From Adenophora triphylla var. japonica (taxonomy: Eukaryota; Streptophyta; Magnoliopsida; Asterales; Campanulaceae), in contig JAFEMH010002564.1 in the NCBI GenBank assembly GCA_022495995.1, positions 62,001 to 126,000 on the forward strand: a stretch of 64,000 bases of DNA. Direction: 5' to 3'. The notes beneath the pieces are model-generated. The model was not told where the DNA came from and did not search any database. It saw nothing but the letters and a program-made list of their open reading frames with translations. Shown here piece after piece: positions 21,413 through 31,800 of this stretch (positions are counted from its first letter, which is position 1; each line of letters starts with the position of its first letter). Position numbers and translations under genes: made by a program.

Positions 21413-21527
21413 ACTGAGGATGATGGAAGCTTTATGATGAATGTGCAGGAGCTTGCTACTATTCGTGTGGAAAATCTTCCAGTCAAGATTATGTTGTTGA
21501 ATAATCAACACCTGGTTATGGTGGTTC
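21413..21527 (+). pseudogene. ALS: Acetolactate synthase fragment (C-terminal ThDP domain)
   Basis: The frame reads [20 protein letters not shown] and [16 protein letters not shown]. This matches the cofactor-binding segment of plant acetolactate synthase, whose normal form begins GDGSF and continues NNQHLGMV. The first Gly is Asp here. It ends abruptly at GTGGTTCTCAG. Between this and the fragment at 16419 about 330 residues of the enzyme are missing and foreign gene pieces lie instead. Confidence 0.9.
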
Positions 21528-21589
21528 TCAGTTTATAAATGAAGAAATGGCCACTTTTGCTTGAATTTGAATCTTTTACTTTTTGTTTG

Positions 21590-21815
21590 GTTAGTAAGAA
21601 AATGGTGAATATGAATCTTTTACATCAAAACTGTGAAACAGACTTCTCAGTTTATAAATGTGAAAACCATTATACAGTTATTTACATCAAAACTGTTAAA
21701 TAGACTTCTCAGTTTATAAATGTGAAAACCATTATACAGTTATTTACATCAAAATTGTGAAATAGACTTCTCATTTTATAATTGTGAAAATCATTATACA
21801 GTTATACTCATGTGT
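21590..21815. repeat. Tandem repeat of about 65 bp, three to four units
   Basis: Units contain GACTTCTCAGTTTATAAATG, TGAAAACCATTATACAGTTA and TTTACATCAAAACTGT. The first starts within the end of the ALS fragment region. Confidence 0.85.
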
Positions 21816-22318
21816 CAACAAATGATAAATGATTTTCTCAGATTTGTACAAGTGAAAAATAATTTTATTTTATTTATAAATTTTGAAATATATGATGAGT
21901 AAACTTGTCTGATTCGTCTTGGCGTTGCGATTAAAACAATGGTTTCGAATTATTTTTTCGACTTTTAGATTTTGAGATATTGCATTTTAAAAATTTAAGA
22001 GAAGAAAAAAAGGAAGAGAAAGAAATTAGATAGGAAAAAACCGTAATAAAAGAAGAGAGAGAGAGAGAGAGAAAAGTGTTGGGCGCATGGATGGAGGAGA
22101 ATTGGGTGGGCACGTGTGAGTGACATAGGGGCATTTTGGTCCAGCAAAAATACAGGGACTTATTGGCGAGTTTTAAAAATATCTACTTTTATTGGTCGTT
22201 TTCATTTATCTGAAGGGCTTATTGGTCAAAGCCTCTATTCAAAATTCCATCAAAGTGAGAGAGTTATTTTCTTATAAACAATGGTACAGATAGGTTTACA
22301 GTGAAATGGTTATCAAAG
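21816..22318. other. Intergenic, no gene seen
   Basis: AT-rich, with a GA dinucleotide run at about 22055-22071. Nothing coding is seen. The last bases, TATCAAAG before GGATCTG, supply a CAA-type upstream element for the tRNA gene. Confidence 0.5.
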
Positions 22319-22390
22319 GGATCTGTGGCGCAATGGTAGCGCGTCTGACTCCAGATCAGAAGGTTGCGTGTTCGATTCACGTCAGGTTCA
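22319..22390 (+). tRNA. tRNA-Trp (CCA), variant copy
   Basis: 72 nt, no intron, anticodon CCA in CTGACTCCAGATCAG. D-stem GCGC pairs with GCGC, and the T-arm is GTGTTCGATTCAC. The acceptor stem is GGATCTG against CAGGTTC: compared with the copy at 24421, pair 6-67 is T-A instead of C-G, so both arms changed together. CAA lies just upstream and T-runs downstream (CTTTTTCTTTTTC), as usual for plant Pol III tRNA genes. No CCA end is encoded, as expected. Confidence 0.95.
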
Positions 22391-22854
22391 ATTCCTTTGA
22401 ATATAAATCCCTTCTTTTTCTTTTTCATCTTGAGAAAAATTCACCTACTAAGGGAAACTCCATTAATCAGAATCTACAATAAAATTCTAAATTTAGTACT
22501 CCGTCCCAAAAGAAATGTCTAAGCACAATCAAAACATATCATACACGTACTTCCCCTTCCCTGAAAGTTTGGGTCACATTGACTTTTACGGTCAACTTAA
22601 TAGAATTTTGACCATAATTTTTTGAAAACCCGAATATTCATATGCAAAACCACTTCTTTTTCATTTTTTTTTTTTTTTTTTGAGAAATTGGTGAAGATTG
22701 CTTGGGAAACAAAACACACTTATCATTTATAAATTTGAAATAAAATGGGTTGAAATAGACAGAAATAATATGTTTAGTGTATTTTGCTCCAAAAGTCAAG
22801 GGGGTCGAGTGACCCTCATCACTTCCTTGTGGCTTCGCTACTGATCAGATCCTC
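22391..22854. other. Spacer between tRNA-Trp and the RAD1 stop
   Basis: Contains a T-run terminator for the tRNA and one MITE end (ACTCCGTCCCAAAAGAAATG at about 22499) without a clear partner. It also holds the putative RAD1 3'UTR on the minus strand; no poly(A) signal can be singled out with confidence. Confidence 0.5.
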
Positions 22855-25800
22855 CTACTCATCTCCATTGTCTTCGTCTACCTCAGGCTTCACGAAAAAC
22901 TCAATATAAGCAATTCGGCTAGGTTGCTGATATCCGACTGATTCTATATGTGGATGTTGAAATGGAGATCTTGCAACCGATACCAAATGCTGAACTTTTA
23001 ACATTCCTCCTCTTCCGATGGTCAACTTTGTTCCTCGGTTATCTTTCAGGACACTGCTAGGTATGTTTGAAGTAGTCGCACGTAAGAACTTGTATTTATA
23101 CCTATATAGACCAATAAAGCAAAAACCAACAAGTTAACATGGCGCTTCCTCAGATACTCCGCCCGTCCCAAAATAAATGTCTGCCGGACTTGTTTGGACA
23201 GCTTGATTGAAATTGACCAAATAGTTATTAAAATCTAAAGGTTTACTTTCATTTTCAACCAATGTACTTTGATACTTTGGACTGACTTCAACTATAACCA
23301 TTACACTTATTTTTTTGCACGAAAAACACTACTAGGAAATTTCACCCAAGCACCAAAAATTTAACACCATTAGATTACGATGGATGAATTTTTTTATTAT
23401 TATTATTCACACTTCCATCCCCTAAACTTTCACATGGAGGGGTGAAAGTGTGAATAACAAAAGTTTTCCATCTATTATAATCTAACGGGGTTAACTTTTT
23501 GGGGCTGAACATTTCCCACAGTAAAGTGTTTTTTTGTGAAAAAAAAAAGAAAGTATAATGGTTAAAATGGAAGTTGGTCCAAAGTAAAGTGGTTGAAAAT
23601 GAAATTAAATCTAATCCAAATATTCTCATAAAATTCTAAATATCATTATTGATAGTATTTTTAGTGGAATATCAATAACAATTTTTTTAATTTTTTCCTT
23701 CGATTTTTGGTCAAAGTTGAATCCCACCATAAAAAGTCAAGATGCAATATTTATTATGGAACGGAGGGAAAAAACTGATCAGAGAGGTGAAAATAGTTAC
23801 CTATAAGAAACTCTTCTATCACAATTGAATGCCATCAAAAGATCTGTGTTTACATAATACATGAAGTCTATCTGCAAGAAGCGTGAGATCCAAAAATGGT
23901 GAGAAGGATTAAACACTCAAAAATGTGTTTGGAGTTCATACATAAGGGATTCGAGTCTAACCTGCAAGTCTCCATGGCCTTCACCTTTAAAAGTAACGGA
24001 TGGAGGAACTGGTTGGAGGATTATTTGGATGCTCGATCCTGGCCATTCTAGATCATCAATGGCTTCCTTCAAAGCTGCAGACTGAGAGTGAATAATATTA
24101 AGTTATAAAGTTTTATAATGTCAATGTCGCAATTAATATAGTGGAATTTGTTGATGAATTCTAATTTATTGCATATGATAAGTCAAGAAACTAGATACTT
24201 GAATAAAGAATTAATACATCAATGGATCTAGGAATTGAATCCCCACATGAAGTCCAAAGTAGGCATTTCTGACTAATTATTATACTACCTCCGTCCCAAT
24301 TTGAATGTCCAAAAAATTCCAAATTTACTCGGAGCAACATTGAAAAACAAATCGGAAGATTCATTTTGAGATGGAGGGAGTAGAATATTCAGACTTCTAA
24401 CTTTGTAATAAGCAACAAAGGGATCCGTGGCGCAATGGTAGCGCGTCTGACTCCAGATCAGAAGGTTGCGTGTTCGATTCACGTCGGGTTCAATTCCCCT
24501 TAACATTATCCCTACAGATTTTTTTACTATTTTAAACCGTTGTCGTCCTACCTTTTTCCTATCTAATATCCTACAATTTCTTGTTACTGTTAATATATCC
24601 TACAATTATCTCCACAGAAAGCTCCAATGATGCAACCCCAATATCCTAAATTCCTAATACCACAAAAAGCTCCATTAAGAATCTGAGGTAAACCCAATTT
24701 CCTAAACTTTTTCTACCACAGAAAGCTCCAATGATTTGTACCAAAAACAAAACAAAAAAGGAAGCTCCAATGATTTATACCAAAAAAAAAAGGAAGCTCC
24801 AATTATGTAAAGCCGAAATAACTTCTCTACCATAAAGAACTCCAATTTCTTATTACTACCACATAAAGTTCATTAAGAATCTGATATAAACAAAATATCC
24901 TATAAGCTCTCTACCACATAGCTCCATCAGTGACAAGAAATCATAAGTTGGGTATATCAGTAAATGATGTTCTGATGATTTTTCATTATATTCACGGCAT
25001 GTAAATGTAGTAACTATGACAAGAAAAAACATATATATAAGCTATGATGATCAACTACTGAAGTAATCTAATGGTTGTTTCCTATATCAAGTGATCTTCC
25101 TCATCCTAATCCATCCATGAATGGAAGTCCCCGACCAATATTAAGAAACATATACTTCCTGAATACTATACTCCCTCCGTCCCTAAATGAATGTCCAAAT
25201 TTTATTTTAAGGGACACCCTAAAAATGTGTCCTTTTTGTACATTTAATGGCAAAGATGTATAAATATTCTTGTTGTCCTCTTTCTAAACATTTAGTTTTA
25301 CGATAATTAAATGAATAGCAAAAAAAATTGGTAAAAAAGCGCTTAGGGAAAAGTTTTTTACAAAAGACATTTTTAAGACAAAAATTTCTTGAATTTGGAC
25401 AATCATTTAGGGACATAGGGAGTAACAGGGAGTAACAGAATATTCAAAGTGGTGTCTAGCTTCTAACTTTACAATAGATATCGACGAGTAAACATAGAAA
25501 ATTACAAGCTTAGGAGTTTAACGATCAAAGAGAGGATTTGTTCCAAGAAGCTAGATATTGATTAATAAATTAATCCATCAGTCGATCCAGGAATTGAAGT
25601 CCTCACATGAAGTCCAAAGCATGCACTTCCTAATTATTATAGAATATTCAGACTTCCAACTTTACAATTAGCAACAAAGGGATCCGTGGCGCAATGGTAG
25701 CACGTCTGACTCCAGATCAGAAGGTTGCGTGTTCGATTCACGTCGGGTTCAATTCCCCTTGACATCCTCCCTACAATTTCTTTTTACTATTCTACAATTT

Positions 25801-28800
25801 CTTGTTACTATTAATATATCCTGTATCCTATAATTATCTACCACAGAAAGCTCCAATGGGGCAAACCCAATGTTCACTTTTATATAATTTAATGTCAAAG
25901 ATGTATACTCCCTCCATCCCACTACAATCTACACACTTACTAGTGTTAGTGGAGTAGGTGTTTTGAGTATGAAAAGTGAGTTAGGAGAGAGAAAGTGGGA
26001 TAAGGAATAATAATTGAATTGGTGTTGTGAGTATGACATGTCGGTCCCATTAATATAAAAGTAATAAAACTTTTCCATTTTAGGAAGTGTGTAGTTTGTA
26101 GTGGGACTGAAGGAATATATTTTTGTTATCCACTTTCTAAACATCTAGTTTTGCAGGTATAAAATAACTAGTGAAAAAAATTGGTAAAAAACATTTAGGG
26201 ACATTTTTTTACAAAAAATGACATTCATTTTGGGACAAAATTCTTGAAAATGGACATTCATTTAGGGACGAGAGGAGTAATACCACAAAAAGCTCCATTA
26301 AGACTAAAATAGGAGTGTCCGACACTCTTGCTATTTACGCGGGATAAACCAAAGAGTCCGAGCATCAGAGCCCAATATTGTATACTTTTTCGACCACGGA
26401 AAGCTCCGATGATGTAAACCCGATATCCTATAATTTCTTTACCATATAAAATTCTAATTACTTTTTACTACCAAATAAAGCCCATTAAGAATCTGATATA
26501 AACCAAATATACTATAATTTCTCTACGACAGAAACCTCCAGTACTCATAAGAAACCATAAATTGGGTACATCAGTAAATGATGTACTCATGATTTTTCAA
26601 CAAAATTCACAGCATGTATATTTAATTTAAACGTGACAAATTGACAAGGAACAACACTAAAAAAAAAATCACAAACTGAACCAAAATCATGTTAGAACTC
26701 TTTGACGTTACCATAAACTACATATATTTTAGCTATGATGATCAACTACTGAAGTAATTGAATGCTTGTTTCCCCTGTCAAGTGATCTTTCTCATCCTAA
26801 TCCATCCAGGAATGGATGTCTCCGTCCAATATTAAGACACATACACTTCCTGATGATTATAACAGAATATTTAAAGTTGTGTCTAACTTCTAATTTTACA
26901 ACAGACGTCAACGAGTAAATATAGAAAGTTAGAAACTCGGAAGCTTAACGACCAGAGAGAGGGTTTGTTTCAGAACATTCCAAAAATGATGAATGAGCCA
27001 AGTCCTACTTATGAGTATATATGAACGGTGTAAGCCAGTTATATGAATGTAAGATAAGTGCAGTACGCAAGCGAAGGACACTCGCAATTGAAGATTACAA
27101 GGAGGAAACTGGGTATTCGTCTAATATATAAACAGATGTAGCTTTCCTCAAAAAAACCAGCAGTCTAATATTTGGAAGCCTGAATAGTTTTTTACACTGC
27201 GCCAAGCAATAACGTATACTCCCTCCGTCCCACGTGAGTGGAGACTTATTTCCTTTTTCGTCCGTCCCACATGAGTGGAGACTGCCCAAAATGGCAAAGT
27301 TTTTTTACACTATTTCTCTCACTCATTCTCTCTCCTACTTTACTTTTATACTCATAACATCAATCAACTTACTATTCCTCCCACTCATTCTCTCTCTTAA
27401 TTTATTTTTGATACTCACAAACACCTCCCCCACTAATTCTCTCTCCTACTTTTCCTTAATTCATGTGCCCAATATTTTGGTCTCCACTCACGTGGGATGG
27501 AGGGAGTATAAACTACTCCCTCCGTGCCAAAATGAATGTCCAAAAAAATTTCAAATTTGCTCTTGATCAAGAGTAAATTTGAACAAGTTTTGGACATTCA
27601 TTTTGGAATGTAGGGAGTAATATTCCAAGCTAAGTACATCAATCCCAGAAGGCCCCTTGTAGCATAGTAACTAAATCCGCAGTTTATGAAACATCTAATC
27701 TTTTAGCCCGAGAATGAGGACCAATACATCTTTTGGTCTGTTTCTTTTTTATTTTCTTTCTCAATTCTTAACCTAAGATAACTGAAGTCCATCAAACTTC
27801 AAGCACCTTGGCAAGGACCAGCGGTACTTCAGCATTCTCATTCACTTATACTCCCTCCGTCCCATTTCAAGCTTCACTTTTTGCCAAAATGGGTGTCCCA
27901 TTAAAAGCTTCACCTTTCCTAAAATGGCAGAGAATCATTACTATTCCACCCACTAATTCTCTCTCCTATTTCACTATTATAATCAACACTTTTCAAATTT
28001 ACTATTTCCTCCACTCATTCTCTCTCCTATTTTACTTTTACACTCACAACATGTTTTCTTCCCACCTATTTCCTTAATTTGCGTGATTTGAAAAAAGTGT
28101 GAACCATGGGCTGGGACGGAGGGAGTATATGAGAGAAAACCAGGACAATGCGTGTACACAGAGAGATTTGAGTTGTCATAAATGATGGACAGATTGGAGG
28201 TCAAATACAGGATATATAACTGGTTCCAGCAGGAAGATTCGGACATTATGAGTGAAGTGCTTTTGCTATTTATGGTGAATACAAATTAAAAATGATCTGA
28301 ATGTATTGGATGTAAGTTGGTAAACAGGAATTTATTGACCATCTAGGTTGTTTAATTGAGTCGTCGGATTAGGATACATGCTGATTGCTGAAAGGGTGGG
28401 TAGGCTGGTTCTTCCATCTCTTTTTTTTTCTTTCTTTTCTTGTACCTCGTCCTCTATCACAGTTTAGAACTTAAAATCACAGGACGGGAGTGAGAATGGG
28501 CCAGTTAGTCATTTTGCTACATAGAAAGGGATCGTATGAGAGGAGAAAGCTCAAAGCTGGTATGTTTTACGCGACAAAAAACTTATATATTCAATGTATA
28601 TCATCAATTGTACTCACCTAAATGAATGTCGAAAAAAAGTTTCAAATTTGCTCTTGATCAAAAGCAAATATGAAACTTTTTTCGATCATTTAGGGACGGA
28701 GGGAGTAAGTGTGTTGATAACAATTCCTGAAAGAAAAAAAAATTAAGTACCTTAACAGTGAAACTGAGAGGAGTGCTTCCTGCAGGCTCAAAGTTGTAGT

Positions 28801-31800
28801 CCCAGGAAATCACCTCTGGGATTCTAGTTCTGATCTCCGCATAAATACAAGCATCTAATGAATCAATAGATCTGGAAAACGAAAAACAATATCATACAGT
28901 AGTACAATTGAAGCAGATCTATGATAACACACATCAATATTACAATATAAAATCTAAAGTTTCTAGCTCAAAGGTCATGTTAAAACCCTTACTAAACTGG
29001 TGGTTCTCTAATTTTGTTATCAGATGGAAAAAAACAATGACCCCAAACTTCAATTATAGACTTGTTTTTTTCCAACTTTAACTCACTGTCTGTTAACTAA
29101 GCAGGGGACTTCAAAATTCTTTTTTATCAAACTCCTTTCTCATCCCAGGTGCATCCCTGTTGGATGTTATGGCTCGATGTCCTGGCAAAGGGCTCGGGGC
29201 CCTCCGAGGGTGCGGGCCTAGCTGACGTGTAGACTCGTAACGGACCTCAAAGAGCGCGGTATGGATTTCGGAACAACAGCAAAGCCGTGAAGCTTCAGCA
29301 GTTTGAGGCGGCCGCCTGGAGAGGCTTGAGGCGCACGCCTCAAAGTCAGTAACATGGTCTGGGTTGGAACTTCATTGAGGCGGCCGCATGGGACATCTGG
29401 GGCGGGCGCCTCGAAGGCCGTAGCTATGGATGTGGCGTGTCAAGGCCCAGGCGGGCGCCTGGGTAACGGGCTGGAGCTGATTTGCGGGTTTTTCTATTTT
29501 CGTTGTCTTTGTTGTTGGGCTAGGGTTTGGTTCATATATATATGATTGTATCCTATGTAAACAATACAGATATTGCACAGATTAATAGAAGAGTGGCCGA
29601 AATTCATAACCCAATTACATCTCTTTCTCTTTCGATTTCTCAATTGTGTTCTTGATTTTTGTCTATTTGCTTCCGCTGCATTGTACAACAATCCCCATCA
29701 GTTAGTTCCCATTATATGTGCTTTTTGTATTAATCTCTCCATCCCCCAATAAACATAGTCCCTATTTCCTCATTAGTTTGTCCCAAAATATGGTCCCATT
29801 TTTAGAAGAAAGTAATGTTTGTACAATTTTATGAAGGTATAAGTATCTAAACTTAGATCCATAAAAAAATATGACTCAAATGGGACTACTTTTCTGGGAC
29901 GGATGAAGTAAATGTGAGGTTAACCAAATTAAATCAGTGTGCTAATCACCAGACCAGATATTTCATCATCGCTTATGTTGATGACCCAAATCTGTGGATG
30001 ATTAAGAAACAAGTTCGAATTGACATTAGCTAATTCATGCTAGTTGTCTTCACTCTATGAATTAGGCCAGAGATTACAAACGGATTCACGGTAATCTCGG
30101 CCATGAATCAAACATACATTAAACTCCTACTATTATTCTCAAGTGTTCTTTCTCCTGCCCAAGGTAGAACTATCAGGCAGTAATCTATAGACAATTTTGG
30201 AGAGACAAAAAAAAATTATAGATGATTTTGGAGGAATTATAACCAATCCAGATGATATCCAACAATTTATTTATAGAATTTGGACCATGTTTATTTGAAT
30301 ATGGAGAGACTTATATGATCCTTTTGGAGGAGTGGAGGCTATAATATATAAAACTAGTGTGTACAGTCTTTCAAAATTGTTTCCCCAAACAAAGTCCCTT
30401 CCTGGGATATGAATGTGCAGAAAAAATTTAACTAAAACAAAAGGCAAATGACTCAGTGCAATGTAGTGCAATTATTTATCATATAAGAGGCAAGGGCACA
30501 ATAAGTAACCAATATGTGTGCTCAATTAGACTCCATGATCGCTTGGAACTAAATTATTACTCCCTGAAATTAAGAAACACGAGGAAATGAATACATACTT
30601 GAGAAGAAGCTGCATATCAGGCCCTGGATACCGGAACTCAATTACGCTTGAACGAGCAGGAATAGAAAATGTGTTAAGGCAGTCCACAAACAACCCCAAG
30701 CTAACTCCAAACCTTGGCCGCCCTTGCGCACTATACTCATAACGAACAAAAAGCTACAATATGAAAAAAAACAAAAAATGAAGCTTCATTTCAGTCAGTT
30801 TGAATATCAAGAATAGGCAGATAAGGGAAAAGACAGCTTAGCAGCCTATTGCACAATTTTTGGAAACAATGACGTAGGTGTCAATAGCTATTTAATTTCT
30901 ATTTTTGTTTGTGTCTATTACTGCGATTCAGTATTGTTTCATATATTCTTTTAAAGTTAGCTGTGAGTAGATGCTATCTTAAAACTTCTTTCCTGGAGAT
31001 GGGATATCTGAAAACACCAAAGATATTTGCATCATCAGGGTACATTCAGTTGTCAAGTAAAATACTCCATCAGTTCCATGTAAAGAGTCTAAGTTTGAAG
31101 GGAAATATTGAGAATTACACAATTTTCAACAACTTTCCTCAATTTGCGTGTTTGGTCAACCACACCTCTTCAAGTGTGACAGAGGGGAGTACCAAATATT
31201 GAACATGAAGGAGTGTTTTTAAAGAAAAAAAAAACATTTATAGCTTAATTTTAGAAATGGGTTCTTAAAATGGACATCAAAATAAAAAAAAATGATGGAC
31301 TATTACGTGGAACGGAGGGAGTAATACTCAAGCACGTTATTGTATCTCGAAAAAGAAAAGCTGTACCTTCGTCCTTAGATTCCTTAGATGTGCTTCACCG
31401 TTAATAAACCCATATCAACTCATACTTAAAATTTACCAAAAAGTCAATTTGTGACCTAATACTCTATTATCAAGCTGTGCAAATCAATTTTAAGCCTACA
31501 AGTGGCACAATTGTAGCAACATTTTTGCACTTTCTCTGTATGATAAAATAAATATGCCTGGAATCGCTAAGGATATGTTTGGTCCAGGAAGATGAAAATT
31601 AAAGGAAAGTGCAAAATATAAATAACACGTCAAAACAAAGCCAAAAGTATCAAATCTAACCATTGACATTGAACAGATACTTGTCATTATGTATGATGAC
31701 ATGAATCAAGAAGACATTCCATTGTCAAAATCAAAGATTCTGCAAGGAAATTTCAATTTCTTCGCATTTTCACTATCCTTTTTACTTAGATTTCTGTTAT

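Larger units (their letters stand above)
24170..26960. repeat. Tandem duplication (about 1.3 kb units) carrying tRNA-Trp
   Basis: Unit 1 (about 24170-25540) and unit 2 (about 25540-26960) share blocks in the same order: CACATGAAGTCCAAAG, AGAATATTCAGACTTC, the tRNA gene, ATTCCCCTT, AGAAAGCTCCAATG, CTCATCCTAATCCATCCA and AGACGTCAACGAGTAAA-like sequence. Different MITEs have since entered each unit, so the duplication predates them. It lies entirely in RAD1 intron 4. Confidence 0.75.

Noticed and set aside
22499..22800. Complete MITE starting ACTCCGTCCCAAAAG
   Set aside because: Only the left terminus is present; no matching right end could be found.
25680..25751. Third tRNA-Trp copy as a pseudogene
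   Set aside because: Only one D-stem mismatch; anticodon, acceptor, T-arm, upstream CAA and T-run are intact, so pseudogene status is not shown.
30909..31202. ORF of 97 codons in RAD1 intron 2
   Set aside because: Overlaps a MITE and has no recognisable protein; the surrounding sequence is intronic.
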